DNA of 64,000 bases from NCBI RefSeq assembly GCF_009928415.1, contig NZ_JAABNN010000003.1, forward strand, positions 278,145 through 342,144, written 5' to 3'. The notes beneath the pieces are model-generated. The model was given only the letters and a program-made list of their open reading frames with translations, did not search any database and had not been told where the DNA came from. Below are positions 56,108 to 64,000 of the stretch, piece by piece. The DNA comes from Bacillus sp. USDA818B3_A (GTDB lineage Bacteria; Bacillota; Bacilli; Bacillales; Cytobacillaceae). Every line of letters begins with the position of its first letter. Within the stretch, counting starts at the first letter, position 1. A program made the translations under genes and the position numbers.

Positions 56108-56440
56108 TACATCTGTTAACCGAATATCTGCAATATCTGCAATCGGTATTCGGTGCACTTCTTCAAAGTGGTCGATGACATGAAGCTTTTGCGCCCATTC
56201 ATCCCAATAATGGATTTTAGCGATGACCATTTCATATTTACGCTTCTGATAATAGATAATCGTAACAAACTGGTTAAACTCACTGGCTTCAGCTATCGTT
56301 TCATTCATAAACTCCAGCTGCTGCTCATCCATCTCTCGTTTCTGTTCGTACTGATCCTCTTTTACCCAATCTCTTAACATCTTGACGTGTTCAGGGAGCA
56401 TCATAGACGTCCATTTGATTTTTCCGCGATCGCGAATCAT
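56105..56440 (-). CDS. yqjX: YolD-like protein YqjX
   Basis: The 111-residue protein starts MIRDRGKIKWTSMMLPEHV and has KLHVIDHFEEVHRIPIADIADI at its end, the YolD family pattern. YolD-like genes are often paired with Y-family polymerases; here it is 17 bases after uvrX and shares its SOS control. Function unproven. Confidence 0.85.
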   Translation of the reverse strand: MIRDRGKIKWTSMMLPEHVKMLRDWVKEDQYEQKREMDEQQLEFMNETIAEASEFNQFVTIIYYQKRKYEMVIAKIHYWDEWAQKLHVIDHFEEVHRIPIADIADIRLTDV

Positions 56441-56457
56441 AGGTATTCCTTCTTTCC

Positions 56458-57717
56458 TTACATTTTGTGTCCGCCAACTAGTGTGGCTCGATGTTTAGCG
56501 GTTCCGGCAGCCGTATAGGAAACAGCCCGGAGCAAGGCACCTGACCCGAAACGTCTGCGGATGGAATCCACAACATAGCCAAGCTCGCGCCTCTTAGACG
56601 CACCCCTATCAAACAGATCAAGCTGAAGTTCTCGGTCATCGGCCAGATTTCCAATCGCAATGGAAATTTGCCTTACTGTTTTTCCACTATAATGTTCATT
56701 AAATAATTCGAGGCAGACACGGTAAAGCTCCATTGTTACATTCGTAGGCTGGCTGATCGTTCGGGAGCGATGAAAACCGCCGCCAAATTCGTCTTGACTA
56801 TACCCCACTCCCAGGCTGATCGTTCTTCCCGCCTTCCGATGCGTCCGCGCTCTACGGGCCACCTCCTCACATATTTCTAACATGACAGCCTTAATCTCTT
56901 CCTCCTCTTTATAATCCCTCAATAAAATTTGGCTCTTTCCAAAACTGATTTGACCTTGAATAATGGGGGCGCCTAAATCGGATAAATCAACTCCCCAGGC
57001 ATGATAGTAAAGCTGGTTTCCCATAATCCCGAATTTCTTTTCGAGCTTCTCCAAATCAAAACGGGCCAGCTGGCCAACGGTGAAAATCCCCATACTGTTT
57101 AATGTTTTTTCGACACGTCTGCCGATCCCCCACATTTCCCTGAGCGGTGAGACATTCCAAAGTCTTTTCTGAACATCTTCATATGTCCATTCAGCTACCC
57201 CTTTTTTCTTAGCATCCAGGTCAAGACAAAGCTTCGCCAATAACATGTTAGGCCCGATTCCAATGGCACAGGGCAGCTGGAATTCCCGCTCAATATCGTT
57301 TTTTATTTTTTCGGCAATGGTACAGGCATCCCCCCATAAATGAACCGCCCCGTCCACTTTAATAAAGCTTTCATCCACACTATAGACGTGGATGGCTTCC
57401 TTCGGAACATAGCGGTTAAACACACGGGTAATTTCAGTTGAAATCCGTAAATAAGTGGCCATTTTCGGCTCGACAATTTTAATCTTGGGATCATCTGGAA
57501 TCTCAAACATGCGTGAACCTGTTTTTATTCCAAACTCCTTTTTTAAGCGCGGTGAAGCAGCAAGTACGATACTGCCCTGCCGCTTTTTCTCACCTACAAC
57601 GGCCAAATAACAATCCAAAGGGTCAAGACCTTCCATAACAGCTGCACAGCTTGCATAAAAACTCTTCATGTCCACACATAAAATTTTACTTTTCGGCATC
57701 GCGCTGTAATCAATCAT
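56458..57717 (-). CDS. uvrX: Y-family DNA polymerase UvrX (YqjW)
   Basis: The 419-residue Y-family polymerase has the palm motifs CVDMKSFYASC and YSVDESF, with two helix-hairpin-helix regions (GIGRRVEKTLNSMGI) and a little finger domain. It belongs to the UvrX branch of translesion polymerases. I chose ATG 57717 (MIDYSAMPKSKILC) after GAGGGAAAAG, as in B. subtilis; the frame extends to 57768 through the SOS box. It and yqjX form an operon. Confidence 0.93.
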   Translation of the reverse strand: MIDYSAMPKSKILCVDMKSFYASCAAVMEGLDPLDCYLAVVGEKKRQGSIVLAASPRLKKEFGIKTGSRMFEIPDDPKIKIVEPKMATYLRISTEITRVFNRYVPKEAIHVYSVDESFIKVDGAVHLWGDACTIAEKIKNDIEREFQLPCAIGIGPNMLLAKLCLDLDAKKKGVAEWTYEDVQKRLWNVSPLREMWGIGRRVEKTLNSMGIFTVGQLARFDLEKLEKKFGIMGNQLYYHAWGVDLSDLGAPIIQGQISFGKSQILLRDYKEEEEIKAVMLEICEEVARRARTHRKAGRTISLGVGYSQDEFGGGFHRSRTISQPTNVTMELYRVCLELFNEHYSGKTVRQISIAIGNLADDRELQLDLFDRGASKRRELGYVVDSIRRRFGSGALLRAVSYTAAGTAKHRATLVGGHKM

Positions 57718-57741
57718 GACTTTTCCCTCACAGTTAAATAT

Positions 57742-57791
57742 AGAACACTTGTTCTTTAGTCTATTCATATTTTAAGCGAATATTCGTTCGT
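57742..57791. promoter_or_regulatory. LexA (SOS) boxes between uvrX and yqzH
   Basis: AGAACACTTGTTCT (57742-57755) contains the exact GAAC-N4-GTTC core. A second site CGAATATTCGTTCG (57778-57791) matches CGAACN4GTTCG with one mismatch. Both lie in the divergent promoter region and imply SOS induction of uvrX and perhaps yqzH. Confidence 0.7.
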
Positions 57792-57859
57792 ATTCAATGG
57801 AAATTTTTTGAGAGGTTTCCAATGAGGAAAAACGTTATAATCAGGGAGAGGTGTCGTTG

Positions 57860-58051
57860 ATGGATAAAAAACTGGTGGTCAAAATGATAAAAAATTGTTT
57901 TAAACAATATTACGAAACAGATTCACTCCCGATAAGCGAACAAGATTTAGATCTGTTAGTCAATCGTATCCTTCAAACAAAAGGGGAAGAACCGGCAGCG
58001 AATTTATATGAGGTTGTCAATGATGTCATTTATGAATATTTGACAAATTAA
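57860..58051 (+). CDS. yqzH: YqzH family protein
   Basis: The 63-residue helical protein starts MDKKLVVKMIKNCFKQYY and resembles YqzH of Bacillus. ATG 57860 follows GGGAGAGG; the frame opens three codons earlier at GTG 57851. It is divergent from uvrX with LexA boxes between, as in B. subtilis. Function unknown. Confidence 0.75.
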   Translation: MDKKLVVKMIKNCFKQYYETDSLPISEQDLDLLVNRILQTKGEEPAANLYEVVNDVIYEYLTN

Positions 58052-58083
58052 AAAAGCCTCCTTTCAAAAAAGAGAGGCTTTTA
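58052..58083. terminator. Bidirectional terminator between yqzH and the helicase gene
   Basis: Nine-bp stem AAAAGCCTC/GAGGCTTTT with flanking A and T tracts, so it serves both convergent genes. Confidence 0.88.
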
Positions 58084-58095
58084 TTCTTTAATATA

Positions 58096-61000
58096 TTAAG
58101 ATAGTATTTCGCGGATATCTTCTTCGGTTAAAAAAGAGGTTTCCTTTTCATTAGACGAATGAATGATTTCTTCAATCAGATGACGCTTTTTATCTTGGAG
58201 TTCATTGATTTTTTCCTCAATCGTCCCGCGAGTAACAAGTTTAATGACTTGAACCGTATTTTTTTGGCCTATTCGGTGAGCACGGTCCGCAGCTTGATCC
58301 TCAACGGCTGGATTCCACCATAGATCATACAGGATAACCGTATCTGCACCGGTCAAATTCAGACCTGTGCCGCCCGCTTTTAAAGAAATGAGAAAGTAGT
58401 CACATTCACCTTCGTTAAAACGACGGCAGATTTCCACTCTTTCTTGCGCAGGCATTTTACCATCCAAATAGAAAAAAGGAAGTCCCTGTAAGCTTAAATT
58501 TCTTCCGATTAACTCAAGCATTTTGGTAAACTGTGAAAAGATCAGGACCCTGCGTCCGGCCATCTTGGACTCTTCTACAATTTTAAGCAGCATGTCCAAT
58601 TTGGCAGAGCCCCCTTTATAACCGTCAACAAACAAGCTAGGATGACAACAAATCTGGCGCAGCCGGGTGAGGCCGGCGAGAATTTTGATCCGATTTTTCC
58701 TAATTGTCTCCTTATCCAGATGCTTCAACGTATCCTCCCTTAATTTCGCCAAATAAGCGGCATACAACTTCTTTTGGTCGGGAAGAAGTTCTGCTATTTC
58801 GAGGGATTCTAACTTTTCGGGAAGTTCAGAGGCTACATCCTCCTTCATTCTCCGCAGCAAAAAGGGGCGCACTCTAAGAGCAATCTTCTTCTTGGGGAGA
58901 TGGCTAAATTCTCTTAATCCCTTAAATAATTCAGGAAAGACAACGTGAAAAATGGACCACAATTCTTCCGATGAATTCTCTACCGGTGTGCCGGTAAGAG
59001 CGAAGCGATAGTCGGATCTAAGCCTTTTTACACTCCTTGCCGTCTGCGTAGCAGGGTTTTTAAAGGCCTGTGCCTCATCAAAAAAGACAGTATGAAAGGT
59101 TTGTTTCTCATACCATTGAATATCCCGCCGCAAAAGTGGGTAGGAGGTGATTAGTACATCCAGTCCTACAGCCTCCCTCTGGATTCTATTCCTTTCCCGC
59201 TGAGTACCATCTACAACAATAGCTTGCAGCCCCGGAGCAAATTTCATCATTTCATTTAACCAGTTATAAGTTAAAGAGGACGGACAAACGATTAAAACTG
59301 GCTGTTTACCTTTCCGAATAGCGGGGAGCTCCGATAAAATAAACGTAATACTTTGCAATGTTTTGCCAAGTCCCATGTCATCCGCAAGAATTCCGCCAAA
59401 GCCATAATGGGCAAGTGTCTTCATCCATCGATAACCGTGTTTTTGATAATCACGCAGAGTAGACTCCAAACTCACCGGCACCTCAAAGCTTAGACTATTA
59501 GGATTCCTCAATGTTTCAAGAAAACGGTGAAAAGAGTCCTCGAGCCTTAGCACCTTGCTGTCATCAACCGAATCAAACAGCGGGAGCCCCTGCATAATGG
59601 AAACCTCAAAGATGTTTTCAATCTCATTCCTTTGAACGGGAAGTTCTGTTAAGAAGCGCTGAATTTCTTCAAACTCCCTTGTCTCTAACGAGAGAAGACT
59701 GCCGCTCGGCAAACGGTAATATTTACGCTTTTCTTCTAAAGCTATTAATATGTCTTTAATTTGCTGATTTGAAATGCCATCAAGTTCGAATTTAAATTCC
59801 AGCCAATTCGTTCGTTCTTTTTTTAGTCTTACCCTGAGAGCCGGGCGGGCAGGTCCTCTAAAGATCCGATTTCTTACTGCCGTTGTCGCGTAAATTTGCA
59901 CCTGCTTTTGCAGCTTTGGGACAACATGGTAAAGAAATTCATACTCTAATTCTTCATTGTGTAAAAAATAGCCGCTATCCGTTTTAACAAGCGAGCTTTC
60001 CTCCATTAATTCTAAAATTTGCTCTTCCTTTTCTTTATCCCTGATCATCCGAACGCCCGCAAAAACGGTTTGATCTTCCAAAGGATTAATCACGAAATTT
60101 TCATAATGAAACTCAAGTCCAACCAGCAGCCGGTTTTTCACCCGGTCTAAATACAGTTTCGCTGTCAACGGTGTTTTCATGAATTTTCTGGTAAGGGCAT
60201 TCGATAACTGGACATGACCTAATTTTCTCAACCCAGGGACTACTTTTTCGAAAAATGACGTGATTTGCTCTTGGTGAATAAAAAGTTGATTTGTTCCTGA
60301 GATATCCAGCATCTGTTTAATCTCTTCCAAGTGCTGACAATCCTCGGCTTTTATGTTAATAATTTTACTCTCAGACACTACCGAACCATAAGCAGTTAAA
60401 ACAACCAGACGGGACAGCCCTTTTACCTTTAACCAATAACCAGTGGTTTCAGCCTCTAAAAATTCAAACTGTAAGGGCGGCAGTTCTTCTGTTATTTGCA
60501 GTGGACTGACAGTCCCCCCCTCATATTCTAAGTTGACGAAGGGCGCCCTCGTTAACAAGGTTTGCAGCTGCTTCCAGGAAGATGGTGGAATCGGCAGCAA
60601 TTCTGGGGTGTTAACCACAGATGATCCTTCCTCATCATGAATGAGCTGGATGAGATGCCTCATAACCGAATCTGCCTCTGATGAAAAGCAGTGCAGGTTT
60701 GGATCATACAAAAACAGGCCAGGAAGCGGGAATGGACGACCAGATTGGACTCCCTCCAGAAAATTCCTGATATCCGCCACTTTTGTCCCTTGAATGAACA
60801 GTTCCAATCCAAGTGAAGGATGTCCTTTTTTCACCTTAATTGGTTTAATAATAAACTCCAACTCAAGAACGGCTCTATCTTCAAAATGAAGCTGATGACC
60901 GCTGGGCCTTCTTGGCTTGCTTTGAAAAATGTTCAGCATCCCTTCAGCCAATTCCCCCTGCATACCCCTGACAGTTTTAATCGGGCTCGTTCCTTTCGTT

Positions 61001-61278
61001 TGAAAATCATGAATTGCTAATAGAACAGCCGCAATATGCTGACATTCCTTTTGAAAGGAGGCGAGTTTAGGGCAGCTGCAACTGGAAAGAAACTGATTAT
61101 GGTCCATACGTTCAATCACCACGGAAAAATTCTCTGTTCCAAGGACGGTGGCTTCATATCGCTCGGGTCCATATTTTTTAAATAATACTTTATTAGAGCG
61201 GAAAAATGCTTCGCCTCTTTTAAAGGAGACGGTCCCGCACAATTCTTTAATCATTTTTTGATTTATTTTAATACTCAA
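58096..61278 (-). CDS. SWIM zinc-finger SNF2-family helicase
   Basis: The 1060-residue protein has an N-terminal SWIM zinc finger (SCSCPKLASFQKECQHIA, about 66-83), a long domain of about 500 residues without a recognisable signature, and a C-terminal SNF2 ATPase (about 610-1060): ADDMGLGKTLQSI, FFDEAQAFKNP, LTGTPVENSSEELW and DQAADRAHRIGQ. This resembles Bacillus SWIM/SNF2 helicases; targets are unknown. The start is TTG 61278, with GGGAGGAG six bases upstream, giving MSIKINQKMIKELCG; the extended frame to 61314 lacks a site. Confidence 0.88.
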   Translation of the reverse strand: MSIKINQKMIKELCGTVSFKRGEAFFRSNKVLFKKYGPERYEATVLGTENFSVVIERMDHNQFLSSCSCPKLASFQKECQHIAAVLLAIHDFQTKGTSPIKTVRGMQGELAEGMLNIFQSKPRRPSGHQLHFEDRAVLELEFIIKPIKVKKGHPSLGLELFIQGTKVADIRNFLEGVQSGRPFPLPGLFLYDPNLHCFSSEADSVMRHLIQLIHDEEGSSVVNTPELLPIPPSSWKQLQTLLTRAPFVNLEYEGGTVSPLQITEELPPLQFEFLEAETTGYWLKVKGLSRLVVLTAYGSVVSESKIINIKAEDCQHLEEIKQMLDISGTNQLFIHQEQITSFFEKVVPGLRKLGHVQLSNALTRKFMKTPLTAKLYLDRVKNRLLVGLEFHYENFVINPLEDQTVFAGVRMIRDKEKEEQILELMEESSLVKTDSGYFLHNEELEYEFLYHVVPKLQKQVQIYATTAVRNRIFRGPARPALRVRLKKERTNWLEFKFELDGISNQQIKDILIALEEKRKYYRLPSGSLLSLETREFEEIQRFLTELPVQRNEIENIFEVSIMQGLPLFDSVDDSKVLRLEDSFHRFLETLRNPNSLSFEVPVSLESTLRDYQKHGYRWMKTLAHYGFGGILADDMGLGKTLQSITFILSELPAIRKGKQPVLIVCPSSLTYNWLNEMMKFAPGLQAIVVDGTQRERNRIQREAVGLDVLITSYPLLRRDIQWYEKQTFHTVFFDEAQAFKNPATQTARSVKRLRSDYRFALTGTPVENSSEELWSIFHVVFPELFKGLREFSHLPKKKIALRVRPFLLRRMKEDVASELPEKLESLEIAELLPDQKKLYAAYLAKLREDTLKHLDKETIRKNRIKILAGLTRLRQICCHPSLFVDGYKGGSAKLDMLLKIVEESKMAGRRVLIFSQFTKMLELIGRNLSLQGLPFFYLDGKMPAQERVEICRRFNEGECDYFLISLKAGGTGLNLTGADTVILYDLWWNPAVEDQAADRAHRIGQKNTVQVIKLVTRGTIEEKINELQDKKRHLIEEIIHSSNEKETSFLTEEDIREILS

Positions 61279-61366
61279 ATCTGACTCCTCCCGAAGGCAG
61301 TTCTGTCTATCCAATGAATTATTCCATTATACCATTTCTTAAAATTAGGTTGTGGTCTAAATTAGG

Positions 61367-61502
61367 TTGTTGATTTCCGTTCCAGGCGGCTTCGCTTTCC
61401 GCGGGCGTGCCGGAGAGCCTCCTCGGCCCTTAAGGCCTGCGGGGTCTCCCCTGCCCCGTACTCCCGCAGGAGTCTTCGCCGCCTTCCACTCCAATCAACA
61501 GG
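61367..61502. repeat. GC-rich structured palindromic repeat, family 1, copy 4
   Basis: About 136 bp from TTGTTGATTTCCG to CCAATCAACAGG, between the helicase start and the yqjQ terminator. Compensatory changes from copy 1: AGGCGGC with GCCGCCT in the second stem and GGCC with GGCC in the inner hairpin. Confidence 0.88.
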
Positions 61503-61542
61503 GTTCTTTTACACAGGCTATATTTTAATAAAATGTGCTTTA

Positions 61543-61574
61543 AAAAAAGCTGCTATTTTGCTTAAGCAGCTTTT
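61543..61574 (-). terminator. Terminator of yqjQ
   Basis: Ten-bp stem AAAAGCTGCT/AGCAGCTTTT with loop ATTTTGCTTA, followed by TTT on the minus strand, just after the yqjQ stop. Confidence 0.85.
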
Positions 61575-61582
61575 CAATCTAT

Positions 61583-62380
61583 CTATTTAGAATTCAGTAC
61601 TCGTTTTCCTATCCGCTCAAACAATCTCGGAAAAAGAACATAGACAACACTGCCCATGTTCATCCAGCGTGGAAGATTGATTTCTCTTGTTTTTGTCAGC
61701 ATGCTATCGACGACTTTTTGGGCGACATACTCTGGCTGAAGCATAAACCGCTGCACATTTTTCACATAGGTACCCTGTTCATCCGCAATATTAAAAAAGT
61801 TCGTCGCAATGGGTCCTGGATTTACTGAGGTCACTTGGACATTATAATCAGCAAGCTCCATCCTAAGGGCGTTTGTATAGCCAAGAACGGCGTGCTTGGT
61901 GGCTGAATAAACACTTGACTTTGGTGTTGCGAGTTTACCGGCCTGGGATGCAATATTGATAATATGGCCGAAACGCCGTTCCCGCATCTTTGGCAAGACC
62001 ATACTGGTGCATGCCATCAGGCCGACCACATTTACATTAAACATCCCCTTAATTTCATCCATCTTAGCCTCATGGGCTTCCCGGAATACCCCAAATCCGG
62101 CATTATTAACAAGTATATCGATATACCCTATTTTCTTAAGGATGTGCTCGAAAACTTCTTTTACACGGTTTGTATCTGATACATCAAGCTGAAATACATC
62201 TACATTTATTTGAAACTGCTGTGCAAGGCTTGATTTTAACTGTTCGAGCTTATCCACACTTCTGGCAAGCAGGATAAGATTAGCACCACTAGCAGCGCAA
62301 AGTTTGGCGATTTCAGCACCAATCCCGCCGGATGCACCTGTAATGACGATATTTTTACCTTTTAATTGTTCCCTTACCAT
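61583..62380 (-). CDS. yqjQ: Short-chain dehydrogenase/reductase YqjQ
   Basis: The 265-residue SDR has the Rossmann motif GASGGIGAEI (about 14-23), NNAGFG (about 90) and catalytic S-Y-K in ASQAGK...SVYSATKHA (about 145-165). A hydrophobic tail suggests membrane association, as in DltE-like members. It reduces carbonyls with NAD(P)H; the substrate is unknown. It is positioned as yqjQ is in B. subtilis. Confidence 0.85.
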   Translation of the reverse strand: MVREQLKGKNIVITGASGGIGAEIAKLCAASGANLILLARSVDKLEQLKSSLAQQFQINVDVFQLDVSDTNRVKEVFEHILKKIGYIDILVNNAGFGVFREAHEAKMDEIKGMFNVNVVGLMACTSMVLPKMRERRFGHIINIASQAGKLATPKSSVYSATKHAVLGYTNALRMELADYNVQVTSVNPGPIATNFFNIADEQGTYVKNVQRFMLQPEYVAQKVVDSMLTKTREINLPRWMNMGSVVYVLFPRLFERIGKRVLNSK

Positions 62381-62592
62381 TTTAGCACCCCATCTGTGTT
62401 TAAAAGCCTGACCTATTTGCAGTTAAGGAGAATACAGGCTGTCTAGTACTACTAATAATTTCCTCGATAAAAGATAAATAGTCAAGCTGCGTCTATAAAA
62501 ACTTAGAAAAAAGTAAAAATTCTTATAATTGATTCTTGACAAATAGATGGGATATCAAGGATAATCACCTCAATTCAATAGGAGGAGTAAGA

Positions 62593-63435
62593 ATGAAAAA
62601 AATTGCAATCGTAGGTGCTGGTTCGATGGCGGAAGCCATCATCTCAGGCTTACTAGAAAATGAATTAATCGATAGAAAAAACATCTGGGTAACAAATCAT
62701 GCTAATAAGGCAAGATTAAAGCAGCTCGAAGAACGGTATGGAATCTGCAGCACGTATGAATTAAATGACCTTTTTAATGGAGCGGACATCGTGATGCTGG
62801 CTATGAAGCCAAAGGATGCTGATACCGCAATTGACTATATTCATGAACATCTAACTGAGAACATGCTTATTGTTTCCGTTCTCGCAGGCGTATCGATGAG
62901 CACGATTGAAAGCCTGGCTAGAAAGCCACTTTCAGTTGCCCGCTCAATGCCTAATACATCGGCGGCAGTTGGGAAATCAGCTACGGCCATTGCCGTAAAT
63001 GAACGGGTTACCGCCGAACAGCTGGAATCCATCAAAAAACTATTCGAATCCGTCGGTTTAGCAAGGCTCGTTGAGGAGGAGCAGCTTGACGCGGTAACCG
63101 GATTGTCAGGAAGCGGTCCGGCCTATATTTATTACCTAATTGAGGCCATGGAGAATAGTGCGGATGAGATCGGTCTCGACAAGTATATGGCCCAAGAATT
63201 AATTGTTCAAACACTAATCGGGGCAGCAGAAATGGTGAAAAACTCCTCAAAATCTCCCGAGCAGCTGCGACGTGAAGTAACAAGTCCTGGCGGAACAACA
63301 GAAGCAGGGATCCGGGTCCTAGAGGAATTCGAAGTACAGCAGGCATTTATATCTTGTATTAAAGCCGCAACTGCCCAATCTAAAAAAATGGGTAAGGCCT
63401 TAAGTTCCGAATTAAAAGTTGGCAAACCACTATAA
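62593..63435 (+). CDS. proI: Pyrroline-5-carboxylate reductase ProI
   Basis: The 280-residue enzyme makes proline from pyrroline-5-carboxylate with NAD(P)H. Motifs: VGAGSMAEAI at the N-terminus, GLSGSGPAYIYYLIE (about 168) and TSPGGTTEAGI (about 232). I chose ATG 62593 (MKKIAIVGAG) after AGGAGGAG; the frame opens upstream at 62536 without a site. It corresponds to YqjO/ProI of B. subtilis. Confidence 0.95.
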   Translation: MKKIAIVGAGSMAEAIISGLLENELIDRKNIWVTNHANKARLKQLEERYGICSTYELNDLFNGADIVMLAMKPKDADTAIDYIHEHLTENMLIVSVLAGVSMSTIESLARKPLSVARSMPNTSAAVGKSATAIAVNERVTAEQLESIKKLFESVGLARLVEEEQLDAVTGLSGSGPAYIYYLIEAMENSADEIGLDKYMAQELIVQTLIGAAEMVKNSSKSPEQLRREVTSPGGTTEAGIRVLEEFEVQQAFISCIKAATAQSKKMGKALSSELKVGKPL

Positions 63436-63438
63436 AGC

Positions 63439-63481
63439 AAAAAAAGCACTTACCTTTTAAAAATGGTAAGTGCTTTTTTTT
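63439..63481. terminator. Bidirectional terminator between proI and rnz
   Basis: Fifteen-bp stem AAAAAGCACTTACC/GGTAAGTGCTTTTT with T-tracts on both strands, serving convergent proI and rnz. Confidence 0.92.
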
Positions 63482-64000
63482 ACGTAAAAACTATATTAAA
63501 TTCTTTAAAATCCTCGGCAATCTCTGTATTTGGAAACACTTCTTTTGCTTCCTCAACCAGTTCCAGCCATGCCTGCCTGTCATAGCGCGAGCTTATGTGA
63601 GTTAAGCACAAATGTTTGCAGCCGGCTTGTTTAGCAATTTCTGCTGCTTGGTGTGTTGTTGAATGAAAATAATCAAAGGCAAGCTGTTCCTCCCCTTTAG
63701 CAAAGGTCGCTTCATGTATTAAAAAATCCGCCTCTTGAGCAAGTCTTCGTGAATTTTCACAAACTCTTGTATCCCCAAGGATGGTAACAATCCGGCCCTT
63801 TTGGGAGGGTCCAAGGAAATCATTCGGTTCAATAACCCTGCCATCTTCAAGAACAACGGTTTCCCCATTTTTTATTTTTCTAAAAATGGGTCCCGGCTTT
63901 ACCCCTGCTTCCTGCAATTTATCCGCAAGAAGTGTGCCCGGCCTGTCCTTCTCAACGATTCGATATCCATAGGAGGGAATTCCATGCTCTAGCAGCCGGG
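63480..64000 (-). CDS. rnz: Ribonuclease Z, C-terminal part (gene runs off the window)
   Basis: The frame is open from 64000 down to TAA at 63480-63482, about 173 residues, and has no start in the window. The metal motifs are LIHEATF and [12 protein letters not shown], then LTHISSRYD near the end, and [18 protein letters not shown] precedes them. This is the C-terminal half of RNase Z, which cuts tRNA precursors after the discriminator base. It lies beside proI in B. subtilis (yqjK), as here. Confidence 0.92.
   Translation of the reverse strand, partial: RLLEHGIPSYGYRIVEKDRPGTLLADKLQEAGVKPGPIFRKIKNGETVVLEDGRVIEPNDFLGPSQKGRIVTILGDTRVCENSRRLAQEADFLIHEATFAKGEEQLAFDYFHSTTHQAAEIAKQAGCKHLCLTHISSRYDRQAWLELVEEAKEVFPNTEIAEDFKEFNIVFT

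Noticed and set aside
62536..62592. Upstream extension of proI
   Set aside because: No ribosome site; ATG 62593 has AGGAGGAG and matches the family N-terminus.

Overview
The window is chromosomal DNA of an endospore-forming Bacillaceae bacterium (Bacillus/Neobacillus type). Base composition is AT-rich. Protein sequences and gene order follow the Bacillus subtilis block sleB/ypdA - recQ - sigX/res - scpAB - lysA/spoVA - spoIIA - xerD/fur - yqk/yqj closely. No rRNA, tRNA, CRISPR array, prophage or intact insertion sequence was seen. About four fifths of the genes are on the minus strand; plus-strand genes are mostly short islands (cotJABC, fer, a YjcZ-like gene/ypuF, ypuA, mciZ-yqkF, yngG, yqkD-CDGSH, yqzH, proI).

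Layout: 1-9.5 kb holds germination genes (ypeB 5' part, sleB), prsW, ansA-ypdA, gudB, mecB, ypbG, two membrane/CBS genes and the cotJABC spore-coat operon. 9.5-15.7 kb holds ypbF, two GC-rich palindromic repeats flanking a transposase remnant, a shortened ypbE, ypbD, recQ, ypbB, ferredoxin, and the riboflavin transporter fmnP behind an FMN riboswitch. 15.8-25.6 kb holds an M23/LysM protein, sigX-rsiX with a visible ECF promoter, resDE, the cytochrome c maturation genes resABC, and rluB. 25.8-33.4 kb holds dacB-spmA-spmB, sodF, ypuI, an unrecognised gene, scpAB, a YjcZ-like micropeptide, ypuF and an orphan ribT.

33.5-45.7 kb holds ypuA, lysA, a spoVA operon that contains only spoVAA, spoVAB, spoVAEA and spoVAF (spoVAC, spoVAD and spoVAEB are absent), the spoIIAA-spoIIAB-sigF operon with a readable sigma-H promoter and 0A box, dacF, and nucleoside catabolism (deoB-punA-pdp). 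45.8-51.9 kb holds xerD, yqzK, fur, spoIIM, an EndoQ-like gene (yqxK), nudF, the FtsZ inhibitor peptide mciZ, and yqkF/yqkE. 51.9-64 kb holds acetoacetate CoA-transferase divergent from HMG-CoA lyase, yqkD, a CDGSH protein, the SOS polymerase uvrX with yqjX, yqzH, a large SWIM-SNF2 helicase, an SDR oxidoreductase, proI and the 3' part of rnz.

Much of the window serves sporulation: sigma-F and its switch, the forespore and mother-cell proteins spoVA, dacF, dacB, spmAB, spoIIM, cotJ and mciZ, and germination by sleB/ypeB. The rest is core metabolism, redox sensing and chromosome maintenance. The least explained features are two families of structured intergenic repeats with compensatory base changes, the missing spoVA core, several unannotated small proteins, and a gene whose Shine-Dalgarno lies inside the preceding terminator hairpin.
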